Origin: Virgifigura sp964551315
GTDB taxonomy: Bacteria; Pseudomonadota; Alphaproteobacteria; Dongiales; Dongiaceae
Reading direction: 5' to 3'
DNA: 64,000 nucleotides
Assembly: GCA_964551315.1 (NCBI GenBank)
Contig: CAZKCM010000001.1
Span: 62,001-126,000 of the forward strand
Shown here: positions 24,441 to 33,171 of the stretch, piece after piece
Position numbering within the stretch: position 1 is the stretch's first letter
Layout of the letters: every line of letters starts with the position of its first letter
Notes under the pieces: model-generated
The model's database searches: none
What the model was told of the DNA's origin: nothing
The model's input: only the letters and a program-made list of their open reading frames with translations
Translations under genes and position numbers: made by a program

Positions 24441-25786
24441 ATGCTCTGAATGTCGTGCGAGGCGGTCGGAAAGGCGAGGATCGCGCGCTTCAAGTCTTGT
24501 GCCGACAGCCCGAACCGTATGGCGAGCGCAAAGAGATTGACCACCTCGTCGGCATGCGGCCCCACGAGGTGGGCACCGAGGATCCGCTCCGTTTCCTCCT
24601 CGATCAGGATCTTGTAGCCGGAGCAAGGCTCGCCGGCATGCCTTGCCGTGAACCAGTCGGCGGTACGCCGGTGATTGACCCGGAAACGCAGGCCCTCCGC
24701 CCGGGCCTGGTGCTCCAGGCGGCCGACACCGGCAAGCGGCGGAGTCGTGAACACGACGCTCGGCGTGCCCGTGTAGTCCGGCTTCGCGGCATTGCCGTGC
24801 AGCAGGTTGGCGATGACCGCCTCCGCGTCGGCGGCGGCCACGGGCGTCAACGGTAGCCCCCGCCCGCCCGCGTCGCCGGCGAAGTAGACCGCCTCGTTCG
24901 ACACGCTCTGCAGATAATCGTTCAGCTTCGGGCGCTTGCCATCGCGCTCGACGCCGCCGGCGACAAGGTCGAGGGCGTCGAGCTGCGGCACCCGCCCGGC
25001 GCTGTGGACCGCGAGATCGGCCTCGAAGCCTTCGTCACCGTCCGGCCCGCGCGCATGCAGGACGAAACCTTGGGCGTTCCGTTCGACCCGCGTGACCTCG
25101 TGACCGACCCGGAGATCGACGCCGATCGCCCGGGTTCGTTCGACGAGCAGCTGGACGAGGTCGGGATCGAAGCCTTCGAGCGGCCGTTCGCCGCGGTGCA
25201 GGACCGTAACCCGCGCGCCGGCGCGGGCCGCAATATGGGCGAACTCGAAGGCGATGTAGCCGCCGCCGACGAAGACGATCCGTCGCGGCAGCGCCTCGAG
25301 CTCGAGGAAGTCGTCGCTTGCCGCGAGATGCTCCCCGCCCTCGATCGGCAGCTTCGCCGGCGCCGCGCCGCCCGCCACGACGATGCGGCGGGCCTCGAGC
25401 ACCCTGTCGCCCGCCACCCGGAGGCTGCGCGGCCCGACGAACCGAGCGGGGCCGTGGAAACCGTCGATTCCCTGATCGGCGAAGCTTCTTTCGGTTTCGG
25501 CCGGCACGGACTCCGTGAAGCCACGTTTGAACGCGACCAGCACGGGCCAGTCGATCCGCTCACCCGCGTCGGCGAGCCCCTTCCCGCGCAGCCGCGTGGC
25601 CGCGTCGAGAACCGCGGCGGCGTGCGCCAGCACCTTCTTCGGCGTGCAGCCGCGGAGCGCGCAGGTGCCGCCGAACGGACGATCGTCGACGACGGCGACG
25701 CGCCATCCGGCGGCGCGACAGGCCCGCGCGATCGGCGCGGCCGCGACGCCGGTGCCGATCACCACGATATCATACGACTCCCCCAT
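24434..25786 (-). CDS. Class I pyridine nucleotide-disulfide oxidoreductase (glutathione-reductase-like)
   Basis: A 450-residue FAD enzyme: FAD motif VVIGTGVAAAPIA at the start, redox pair Cys42/Cys47 in GGTCALRGCTPKK, NAD(P) motif FVGGGYIAFEFA, second FAD motif YFAGDAGG, and a dimerisation domain from about 335. In place of the H-P-x-x-x-E ending that supplies the His-Glu proton relay of glutathione reductase, the C-terminus reads FPTASHDIQSML. It therefore belongs to a side branch whose electron acceptor is not known. The start is ATG 25786 (MGESYDIVVIG), where the FAD motif begins. Convergent with the SDR-like gene. Confidence 0.9.
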   Translation of the reverse strand: MGESYDIVVIGTGVAAAPIARACRAAGWRVAVVDDRPFGGTCALRGCTPKKVLAHAAAVLDAATRLRGKGLADAGERIDWPVLVAFKRGFTESVPAETERSFADQGIDGFHGPARFVGPRSLRVAGDRVLEARRIVVAGGAAPAKLPIEGGEHLAASDDFLELEALPRRIVFVGGGYIAFEFAHIAARAGARVTVLHRGERPLEGFDPDLVQLLVERTRAIGVDLRVGHEVTRVERNAQGFVLHARGPDGDEGFEADLAVHSAGRVPQLDALDLVAGGVERDGKRPKLNDYLQSVSNEAVYFAGDAGGRGLPLTPVAAADAEAVIANLLHGNAAKPDYTGTPSVVFTTPPLAGVGRLEHQARAEGLRFRVNHRRTADWFTARHAGEPCSGYKILIEEETERILGAHLVGPHADEVVNLFALAIRFGLSAQDLKRAILAFPTASHDIQSML

Positions 25787-26275
25787 GGATCCGCCCGCCG
25801 TCCGAAAACCCGACGAACCGGCCACGGTCGTCACAGCCGGCCGCTTTCCCCGGTCCAACACCGAACGACACCGGCCCGTTCCGCGCCATCGCGCCGACAC
25901 CGGTCCGCGCCGGTAGCGGGAAAGGGACGGGAAACGAAGTCTTTGTGGCTTTAGCAGCCCCTCATGCACCGATCAGGGCCGATCAACGTTTTGCATTCGT
26001 ACGCGATATCAGGGCGATGGATTTGCCGATGGCGCGCGGATTCCTTCGCGACGAAAAACCGCGAGCGACAGGCCCGTCGCTTATGGTTAAGGAATTTTTT
26101 CCTGCGAAACTTTCCGTCGCTCCGTGAGTTCTTGCTACAGGAAGGCGGCGGCCGTGGCTTCGACCTTCCCACTCCAAGATCTGATGCAAGCTGCGCGCTC
26201 CGATATTCATCCCGGCAGCACGTGTCGAGGGATCATCCGCTTTAAATTCTGTGTTCGGCCCGCAAGGAGTCGAGG
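25787..26275. other. Divergent intergenic region before the glycan cassette
   Basis: 489 bp between two divergent genes, with no supported reading frame; short frames here lack ribosome-binding sequence and family character. Bases about 26080-26120 are AT-rich and hold the small palindrome AGGAA-TTTT-TTCCT. This region should contain the promoter of the glycan cassette that starts at 26276, with an AAGGAG just before its first ATG. Confidence 0.5.
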
Positions 26276-27394
26276 ATGACGAAACAGGTATTGATTACCG
26301 GCGGGGCCGGTTTCATCGGATCCCATCTGGCGGACGAGCTTCTTCGGAACGGATACCGGGTTCGCGTCCTCGACAATTTGTCCGAGCAGGTCCACGGCGG
26401 GCACCGCATGCGCCCTGACTACTTGGCGGACGACGTCGAGCTGATGGTCGGCAACATCGCCGACCCCGCGGCGGTCGCGCAGGCGCTCGAAGGTGTCGAT
26501 GCCGTGTTCCACCTCGCCGCGATGGTCGGCGTCGGCCAGAGCATGTACCAGATCGCCAACTACACAGCGGTGAACGACCTCGGAACCGCGGTGCTCCTCG
26601 AGCAGCTCGCGGACCAGCCGGTCGAACGGCTGGTCGTGGCGTCCTCGATGAGCATCTATGGCGAGGGGCTGTACCGGTCCGCTTCCGGCGCGCTCCGCGA
26701 CGGACAGGAGCGAAGCTTCGAGCAGCTCAAGGCCGGCCGGTGGGAGCTTGAGGACGAGGACGGGTCGCCGCTGACGCCGGTACCGACGCCCGAGACCAAG
26801 GCCCCCGCGCTCGCCTCGATCTACGCCCTGTCGAAATATGCGCAGGAACGCGCCTGCCTGATCGTCGGCCGCGCCTATTCCATTCCCACCGTCGCGCTGC
26901 GCTTCTTCAACGTCTACGGGCCGCGGCAGGCGCTGTCGAACCCCTATACCGGCGTTCTGGCGATCTTCGCCTCCCGCCTGCTGAACGGCAATCGGCCGAT
27001 CATCTTCGAGGACGGACGGCAGCGGCGCGACTTCGTCCACGTCCGCGACGTGGCGCGGGCCTGTCGGCTGGCGCTCGAACGGCCCGACGCGGCAGGCCGG
27101 GTCTTCAATGTCGGCAGCGGCCGGAGCCTGTCGATCCTCGACATCGCGGAGAAGCTGAGCGAGGTGCTCGGCCGTCCGCATCTGACGGCAGAGATCACCG
27201 GTCGCTACCGGTCGGGCGACATCCGCCACTGTTTCGCGGATCTGTCCGCCGCGCGCCGCGGCCTCGGCTTCGAACCGGAGATCGGCCTCGAAGAGGGGCT
27301 CGAGGAAACCACCGAATGGCTGCGGCGGCAGGCCGCGACCGACCGCTTCGAGGAAGCGACCCGCGAACTCGCCTGCCGAGGGCTCGCCGTATGA
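26276..27394 (+). CDS. NAD-dependent sugar epimerase/dehydratase (extended SDR)
   Basis: A 372-residue nucleotide-sugar enzyme: cofactor motif ITGGAGFIGSHLAD (7-20), catalytic Tyr and Lys in YALSKYAQE, VASSMSIYG for the Ser/Thr position, and the sugar-nucleotide segment RFFNVYGPRQALSNPYTG. The family acts on UDP-, GDP- or CDP-hexoses; the exact substrate is not readable. An insertion of roughly 30 residues before the YxxxK motif (KAGRWELEDEDGSPLTPVP) sets it apart from plain GalE. First gene of a seven-gene cassette; its stop overlaps the start of the next gene (ATGA). AAGGAG lies eight bases before the ATG. Confidence 0.9.
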   Translation: MTKQVLITGGAGFIGSHLADELLRNGYRVRVLDNLSEQVHGGHRMRPDYLADDVELMVGNIADPAAVAQALEGVDAVFHLAAMVGVGQSMYQIANYTAVNDLGTAVLLEQLADQPVERLVVASSMSIYGEGLYRSASGALRDGQERSFEQLKAGRWELEDEDGSPLTPVPTPETKAPALASIYALSKYAQERACLIVGRAYSIPTVALRFFNVYGPRQALSNPYTGVLAIFASRLLNGNRPIIFEDGRQRRDFVHVRDVARACRLALERPDAAGRVFNVGSGRSLSILDIAEKLSEVLGRPHLTAEITGRYRSGDIRHCFADLSAARRGLGFEPEIGLEEGLEETTEWLRRQAATDRFEEATRELACRGLAV

Positions 27395-29478
27395 CCGTCG
27401 GCCGCTCCTCTTTTGTCGTCGCGCCGCGCCTGCCCCCGCGGCCGCTGCTGGGAACGGCCGAGCGGTTCCGCCCCGGCGAACCCGAACGGGTCGAGCGGGT
27501 TCTCGAGGGCGTGCGGCAGCTCGGGATCGAGGCCCTGCGCGTTCCCGTGTCGTGGGAGGACCACCAGCAATCCGACGGGCAGGAATGGTACGACTGGCTG
27601 CTGGGACGTCTTGCCAGGGAGGTCGACATCCTGCCCTGCGTCGTCCATCCCGCGGCGATGGCATCGGCGCGGGCGCACGCGCCGCGACCGCATGCCGTGA
27701 CGGCACATGGGCTCAACAGCTACGCCGATTTCCTGGACCTCCTGGCGACGCGACACGGCCGCCACTTCGCCTGGATCGAGCTGTGGAGCGAACCCGCCGG
27801 CCGCCACGACTGGGACCGCTATCTCGATTCCGACTGGACCGCCGCCTGCGAGGTCATCGCCGCCGCCGCCCGCCGGATAAGGCAGCGCGGCAAGAAAGTG
27901 GTCTTCAGCGGCTTCTGCCCGACGGGACTCGACTGGCTTCGGCTGAGCTGCGAGCGCGGGATCCTCGACCATTGCGACGCCATCGGCCTGTGCGACGATG
28001 CGCGGGACGGTTCCCGCCCCCACCGGACGGATTGGACCAGGGTGGCCGGCGCCGTGCGCGGCGTCCTCGACCGCTTCGGTCTCGACCCGGAGCTGTGGAT
28101 CACGGAAGCCGGTTATCCGACCTGGCCCTACGAAGACATGGGGCAGGCCGACGCGCTGCTGGCCGCCCTCGACGCCCCGGTCCAGCGCGTCTACTGGTGC
28201 CGCTACCAGGATACGGCGCAGCGTGATCCGGCCGACGCCCCAATGCCCCCCCTTTGCAACGGCGACGATCGGCCGGGATTGATGACGGCCGACGGCAAGC
28301 CGAAGCTGCTGTCCCGTCTTCTCATGCGGGACGGCATAGACGGCGTTCGCACCCTGCGGCGGCGCGTTACGGTGCCGGAGGAGCTCCGGACGCCGCGCGT
28401 GGCCCGGATCGGATTCGGGCGCAAGCGCACGGTTATTGTCGGCGGCGCGGGATTCGTCGGGGTCAATCTGGCCGATCGGCTTGCCGAGACGGGCCATCAG
28501 GTCCTGATCTTCGACAACCTGAGCCGGCCGGGCGTCGAGGACAATCTGAACTGGCTTCTGCACAGGCATCGCGGCCGGGTCGCCGCCGAGGTTGCCGACG
28601 TCCGCGACGCCCAGGCCGCCTACGAGGCCGTCAAGCAGGCGGACCGGCTGTTCCACTTCGCCGCGCAAGTGGCGGTCACCACCGCCCTGCGGGCACCGGT
28701 CGAGGACTTCGAGGTCAACGCGCGCGGCACACTCAATCTCCTCGAAGGCATGCGGGCGTCTGCCGATCCGCCGGGCCTGGTCTATACTTCGACGAACAAG
28801 GTCTACGGCGCCCTGGCCGACATCGCCTTGGAAGAACGGCAGCGCCGCTACGCGCCGACGGACCCGGTCGTCGCGGCGCGCGGCATTTCCGAGGACCGGC
28901 CGCTCGACTTCCACAGCCCCTATGGCTGCTCGAAGGGCGCGGCCGACCAGTACGTCCTCGACTACGCCCGCACCTATGGCCTGCCGGCGACGGTCTTCCG
29001 CATGAGCTGCATCTACGGGCCGCACCAGTGCGGGACGGAAGACCAGGGCTGGGTCGCCCACTTCCTCATCAAGGCACTGGAGGGCGGTGAGATCACCATC
29101 TACGGCAACGGCAAGCAGGTGCGGGACATTCTTTTCGTCGACGACCTCGTCGAGGCCTTGCTCCTCGCACAGAGCCACATGCCGCGGATTCGCGGGCAGG
29201 CGTTCAACATCGGCGGCGGGCCGAGGAACACGACCAGCCTGATCGAGCTGCTCGACCTCATCCGCCGGATCAGCCCGGCGCAACCCTCCGTCGCCTACGG
29301 CTCCGCCCGGCCGGGAGACCAGCTCTACTACGTCTCGGACACGAGACGGTTCGGCGACGCCACCGGCTGGCGGCCGACCGTCACGGTTGAGGCCGGCGTC
29401 ACTCGCCTTCTGGCCTGGCTCGGCGGGGCGCGCGCGGATCGGGCGGCCATGCCGCAATGCGAAAGGAGCGCGTCGTGA
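27391..29478 (+). CDS. Fusion: clan GH-A-like barrel + NAD-dependent sugar epimerase
   Basis: A 695-residue two-domain protein. Residues about 15-310 look like a (beta/alpha)8 glycosidase of clan GH-A, with candidate acid/base Glu134 in LWSEP (usual form N-E-P) and candidate nucleophile Glu239 in LWITEAGYPTW. Residues about 346-680 form an extended SDR epimerase: VIVGGAGFVGVNLAD, catalytic Tyr511 and Lys515 in SPYGCSKGA, MSCIYGPHQCG and GNGKQVRDILFVDDLVEA, closest in style to CDP-paratose/tyvelose 2-epimerases. No signal peptide is visible, so the barrel seems to act in the cytoplasm. The start ATG overlaps the upstream epimerase stop; the stop overlaps the GTG of the radical SAM gene. The joint function is unknown. 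Confidence 0.85.
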   Translation: MTVGRSSFVVAPRLPPRPLLGTAERFRPGEPERVERVLEGVRQLGIEALRVPVSWEDHQQSDGQEWYDWLLGRLAREVDILPCVVHPAAMASARAHAPRPHAVTAHGLNSYADFLDLLATRHGRHFAWIELWSEPAGRHDWDRYLDSDWTAACEVIAAAARRIRQRGKKVVFSGFCPTGLDWLRLSCERGILDHCDAIGLCDDARDGSRPHRTDWTRVAGAVRGVLDRFGLDPELWITEAGYPTWPYEDMGQADALLAALDAPVQRVYWCRYQDTAQRDPADAPMPPLCNGDDRPGLMTADGKPKLLSRLLMRDGIDGVRTLRRRVTVPEELRTPRVARIGFGRKRTVIVGGAGFVGVNLADRLAETGHQVLIFDNLSRPGVEDNLNWLLHRHRGRVAAEVADVRDAQAAYEAVKQADRLFHFAAQVAVTTALRAPVEDFEVNARGTLNLLEGMRASADPPGLVYTSTNKVYGALADIALEERQRRYAPTDPVVAARGISEDRPLDFHSPYGCSKGAADQYVLDYARTYGLPATVFRMSCIYGPHQCGTEDQGWVAHFLIKALEGGEITIYGNGKQVRDILFVDDLVEALLLAQSHMPRIRGQAFNIGGGPRNTTSLIELLDLIRRISPAQPSVAYGSARPGDQLYYVSDTRRFGDATGWRPTVTVEAGVTRLLAWLGGARADRAAMPQCERSAS

Positions 29479-30791
29479 GGATTGCGCTGGTGAATCCGAA
29501 CTGGAGCTTCGAGGGAAGCATTTATTTCGGCTGCCACGAGCCCCACCTGCCGCTCGAATACGGCTATGCGCGCGCGCTCCTCGAAGCGGACGGACACGAG
29601 GCGGAGATCTTCGACGGCCATCTGTTCGACTTGTCGCTCGATGCGGTGCGCGATGCGGTGGAGGACTACCGACCCGACTTCACCGTGATCACCACGGCGC
29701 CGAGCTATCTGTTCTGGCGCTGTGCGCCGCCGGAGTTGCGCGTGCCGCAGATCTGGGCACGGGCGTTGAGGCCGGTCGGCGGGCGGCTGGTCGCCGTCGG
29801 CCCGCACGGCTCCACCACGCCGCGCGCGGCGCTGGCCAAGCTCGGCGTGGACGCGGTCGTGCTGGGCGAGTGCGAGGAGATCCTGCCGCATCTGGCGGAT
29901 CTCGACTGGTCGGAGATCCCCGCCATTGCCTACCTGGACGGCGACGACGGAGTCCGGGTACAGGGCGGGCCGCACGCGGGCGCTTTCGCGAACCTGCCGG
30001 CCCTGCGCTGGGAGGCGGACTGGATCCGGCGCCACGACCATCACCACCATCGGTTCGACGGCGCCGCGTCGGAAGGGCCCGGCGCGGAGATCGAGGCCTC
30101 GCGCGGCTGCCCCTACAACTGCTCCTTCTGCGCGAAGGAGAACTTCCGGGACAAGTACCGCAAGCGGCCCGTCGAAACGATCGTCGAGGAGTTGGACCGG
30201 CTGATCGCCCTCGGGGTCGTCTACGTCTACTTCATCGACGAGATCTTCCTCCCCAACCGGCCGCTGCTGGAGGCATTGGCCGACCGGCCCGTCACGTTCG
30301 GCGTGCAGACGCGCATCGACCTGTGGAAGCCGGAGATGCTGGAGCTTCTGGGGGAAGCAGGCTGCGTCTCGGTCGAAGCCGGGGTCGAAAGCCTGACGGC
30401 GGAAGGCCGGGCGATGCTCCAGAAGAACTGCCGGTCCACGACGGAGGATTTGACCGAGCGGCTGATCTTCGCCAAGCGGCGCATCCCCTTCGTTCAGGGC
30501 AACCTCATCAAGATCGAATCCGACGACGCAGAGGACGTGCAACGGTGGCGGGACCGGCTCCGCACCCACGGCGTCTGGGCGAACGATCCGGTGCCGCTGT
30601 TTCCCTATCCCGGCTCGCCGGACTACCGGCGGCTCTGGGGCCTGCCCGACGACAGGGCATGGGAACGCGCGCATGACCACTACCTGAAGCAGTTCGCCCA
30701 TATGAGCGAAATCCAGGACCAGCGGCCTCTGCCCTTGGCCGAACTCGAACTGCCCGCCGACCCGTCATGGCTGACTCCGGCGCGGGGCTAG
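29475..30791 (+). CDS. B12-binding-domain radical SAM enzyme
   Basis: A 438-residue protein. The N-terminal part (about 1-150) has the Rossmann-like layout of cobalamin-binding domains found in class B radical SAM methylases (RIALVNPNW ... YGYARALLEADGH ... VVLGECEEILPHL), without an obvious His ligand of the D-x-H-x-x-G type. The radical SAM core follows with its [4Fe-4S] cysteines Cys212, Cys216 and Cys219 (CPYNCSFC). A His cluster HDHHHH occupies 187-192. GTG 29475 is chosen because AAGGAG lies six bases upstream and the codon overlaps the previous stop; ATG 29457 is a weaker choice. It is probably a C-methylation or other radical modification of a sugar or lipid made by the cassette; this is inference. 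Confidence 0.88.
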   Translation: MRIALVNPNWSFEGSIYFGCHEPHLPLEYGYARALLEADGHEAEIFDGHLFDLSLDAVRDAVEDYRPDFTVITTAPSYLFWRCAPPELRVPQIWARALRPVGGRLVAVGPHGSTTPRAALAKLGVDAVVLGECEEILPHLADLDWSEIPAIAYLDGDDGVRVQGGPHAGAFANLPALRWEADWIRRHDHHHHRFDGAASEGPGAEIEASRGCPYNCSFCAKENFRDKYRKRPVETIVEELDRLIALGVVYVYFIDEIFLPNRPLLEALADRPVTFGVQTRIDLWKPEMLELLGEAGCVSVEAGVESLTAEGRAMLQKNCRSTTEDLTERLIFAKRRIPFVQGNLIKIESDDAEDVQRWRDRLRTHGVWANDPVPLFPYPGSPDYRRLWGLPDDRAWERAHDHYLKQFAHMSEIQDQRPLPLAELELPADPSWLTPARG

Positions 30792-31915
30792 GGGTGCGGC
30801 GCGTTCTCCTGACCGCCGATCTCGTCGGCGGCGTCTGGGACTACACGCTCGAACTCGCCCGCGAGTTCGACCGCCTGCAGATCTCCACGGTCGTCGCGCT
30901 CATGGGCGGACGGCGCTCCGAGGCGCAGCGGCGCGCCTGCGATGCGATCCCCCGTCTCACCGTCGAGGAGAGCGACTTCAAGCTGGAGTGGATGCCGGAT
31001 GCGGGGGCTGATCTCGCCGCGGCCGGTCGATGGCTGCTCTCCCTCGAGGAGAAGCATCGCCCCGACATCGTCCACCTGAACAACTACGCGCATGTGACGC
31101 TGCCCTGGCGCGCGCCGCGGCTGCTGGTCGCGCATTCCTGCGTCCTGTCCTGGTGGCGCGCGGTCCGGCGGTCGCCGCTTCCGGCGGATCTGTCGGGCTA
31201 TGCCGATCTGGTCGCGACGGCGCTCCGCGCGGCCGATGCGGTCGTCGCGCCGAGCCGCTCTCTGCTCGGGGCGCTCGAAGCGATCTACGGACCGCTGCCG
31301 CGGGCGCGCGTCATCCACAACGGCCGACGGGCCGCCGACTTCCCTGCGCTCGACAAGGCGCCCTTCGCAATGACGGCCGGACGCGCCTGGGACGACGGCA
31401 AGAACATCCGTGCCGTCGACGCGGTTGCCGCCTGTCTGCCCTGGCCGGTCTACCTGGCCGGCGACTGCACGGGGCCGGACGGGACCGGATGGCGGCCGCG
31501 CCATCTGATCGAGCTCGGCCGGCTGCCGACACCCGACCTCGCCCGCTGGCTCGGCCGCGCCACCTTGTTCGTCCTGCCCGCCCATTACGAGCCGTTCGGC
31601 CTGACGGTCCTCGAGGCGGCGCTGGCCGGCTGCGCCCTGGTCATCGGCGACACGCCGACGATGCGCGAGCTGTGGGATGGGGCGGCCTTGTTCGTGCCGC
31701 CCGATGATCAGGCTCGGCTGACGGCCGCGCTGCGCCTGCTGATGGAGCGCCCACACCGTTGCGCCGCCCTGGGCGCAGCGGCCCGCGCCCGCGCCCGGGC
31801 CTACGAACCGACGGCGATGGCCCGCGCCTATCGCGAGCTCTACGAGGAAATCGTCACCGGCCGGCGACCCGGCGCCGACCGGCTCACGGAAACCACCGCC
31901 GTTCCCGTCTTGTAG
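30767..31915 (+). CDS. GT4-family glycosyltransferase
   Basis: A 382-residue GT-B enzyme. The C-terminal domain has the retaining GT4 motif E-x7-E, with Glu275 and Glu283 in EPFGLTVLEAALAGC, preceded by the nucleotide-binding segments NGRRAADFP and ELGRLPTPDLARWL. The N-terminal domain has LLTADLVGGVWDYTLELA, the glycine-rich acceptor loop. As drawn from ATG 30767 it overlaps the radical SAM gene by 25 bp; a GTG at 30794, directly after that stop, would give VRRVLLTADL and is equally plausible. Its stop lies five bases before the N gap. Confidence 0.9.
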   Translation: MADSGAGLGVRRVLLTADLVGGVWDYTLELAREFDRLQISTVVALMGGRRSEAQRRACDAIPRLTVEESDFKLEWMPDAGADLAAAGRWLLSLEEKHRPDIVHLNNYAHVTLPWRAPRLLVAHSCVLSWWRAVRRSPLPADLSGYADLVATALRAADAVVAPSRSLLGALEAIYGPLPRARVIHNGRRAADFPALDKAPFAMTAGRAWDDGKNIRAVDAVAACLPWPVYLAGDCTGPDGTGWRPRHLIELGRLPTPDLARWLGRATLFVLPAHYEPFGLTVLEAALAGCALVIGDTPTMRELWDGAALFVPPDDQARLTAALRLLMERPHRCAALGAAARARARAYEPTAMARAYRELYEEIVTGRRPGADRLTETTAVPVL

Positions 31916-31920
31916 GCGAC

Positions 31921-32020
31921 NNNNNNNNNNNNNNNNNNNNNNNNNNNNNNNNNNNNNNNNNNNNNNNNNNNNNNNNNNNNNNNNNNNNNNNNNNNNNNNN
32001 NNNNNNNNNNNNNNNNNNNN
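31921..32020. other. Assembly gap (100 N) flanked by identical 12-bp ends
   Basis: Exactly 100 N. The 12 bases before it (31909-31920) and after it (32021-32032) are identical, CTTGTAGGCGAC. Two contig ends with the same bases suggest that the contigs meet here and the true distance is zero or slightly negative. No gene need be missing. Confidence 0.8.
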
Positions 32021-32033
32021 CTTGTAGGCGACC

Positions 32034-33170
32034 ATGCGCTTCGCCTTCTTCTATCACTCGGTCGTTTCGGACTGGAATCACGGGAACGCCCATTTCCTCC
32101 GCGGTGTTGTCCGCGAGCTGCGGCGCCGCGGCCACGAGGTCTGCGTCTACGAACCGAAGGACGGCTGGAGCCGCAGGAACCTTCTTGCCGAGCATGGGAC
32201 GGCGCCGCTCGCTGCGTTCCGCTCGGCCTTTCCGGACATCGTCTGGCGCGACTACAGGCTCAACGCCCTCGATCTCGACGCCGTGCTGGACGGCGTCGAC
32301 GTCGTCCTTGTTCACGAGTGGAGCGACCCACGGCTGGTCGCCGCTCTGGGGGCCCGCCGGATCCTCGGCGGCCGCTTCCTGCTGCTTTTTCACGACACGC
32401 ACCACCGCTCCGTCACCGCGCCGGAAGCGATGGCCACCTTCGACCTGGATGGCTATGACGGGGTCCTGGCATTCGGCGAAGTCATTCGCGAGATTTATCT
32501 GCGGCGCGGCTGGTCCCGCCGCGCCTGGACCTGGCACGAGGCGGCCGATGCCAGCCTGTTCCGACCGCTCCCGCAGGAGCGCCGGCGCGGCGACCTGGTC
32601 TGGATCGGCAACTGGGGCGATGGCGAGCGGGCCGCCGAGCTGCGCGCGTTCCTGCTTTCGCCGATCGAGCGGCTTCGGCTTCGGGCCGAGATCTACGGCG
32701 TGCGGTACCCGGCCGAGGGCCGCGCCGCGATTGCCAAGGCCGGGGCGCACTATGGCGGCTGGCTGGCGAACCACCGGGTGCCGGAGGTCTTCGCCCGTTT
32801 CGGCGCCACGGTTCACGTCCCGCGCCGGCCCTATGTCGAAGCCCTGCCGGGGATCCCGACCATCCGCGTCTTCGAAGCGCTCGCCTGCGGAATCCCGCTG
32901 ATCTGCGCCCAATGGCACGACGCGGAGGGCCTGTTCACGCCGGGTCGCGATTACCTCCTCGCCAAAGACGGAGAGGAGATGACGCGCGCGCTCGAGAACC
33001 TTCTGAACGACACCGATCAGGCCGCCGAACTCGCCCGCAACGGCCGGGCGACGATCCTCCGGCGCCACACCTGCGCCCACCGCGTCGACGAGCTTCTCGC
33101 GATCCGCGCCGAGCTGCGCGGGGCCGGGACGGCTGCGGGCCGCGACGCGCGGCCGGCCAAGGAGGCGTGA
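32034..33170 (+). CDS. CgeB-like glycosyltransferase 1
   Basis: A 378-residue GT-B protein of the type annotated as CgeB-like (named after a Bacillus spore maturation gene). The N-terminus RFAFFYHSVVSDWNHGNAHF carries an asparagine-glycine acceptor loop. The C-terminal donor half has TIRVFEALACGIPLI and FTPGRDYLLAKDGEE. The same pattern is found in the next two genes, so the three are paralogs by tandem duplication. The likely role is stepwise addition of sugars to the product of the cassette. One base separates it from the next gene. The donor and acceptor are unknown. Confidence 0.85.
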   Translation: MRFAFFYHSVVSDWNHGNAHFLRGVVRELRRRGHEVCVYEPKDGWSRRNLLAEHGTAPLAAFRSAFPDIVWRDYRLNALDLDAVLDGVDVVLVHEWSDPRLVAALGARRILGGRFLLLFHDTHHRSVTAPEAMATFDLDGYDGVLAFGEVIREIYLRRGWSRRAWTWHEAADASLFRPLPQERRRGDLVWIGNWGDGERAAELRAFLLSPIERLRLRAEIYGVRYPAEGRAAIAKAGAHYGGWLANHRVPEVFARFGATVHVPRRPYVEALPGIPTIRVFEALACGIPLICAQWHDAEGLFTPGRDYLLAKDGEEMTRALENLLNDTDQAAELARNGRATILRRHTCAHRVDELLAIRAELRGAGTAAGRDARPAKEA

Positions 33171-33171
33171 G

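Noticed and set aside
25951..26210. Short frames on both strands in the divergent region before 26276
   Set aside because: Arg/Lys/Ser-rich translations of promoter DNA without start signals; left as non-coding.
27205..29457. 750-codon minus-strand frame opposite the GH-epimerase fusion
   Set aside because: The plus strand carries intact Rossmann and GH-A motifs; the minus frame has none and overlaps three genes.
31921..32020. A hidden gene (for example a methyltransferase) in the first N gap
   Set aside because: The identical 12-bp ends point to overlapping contigs with no missing sequence.
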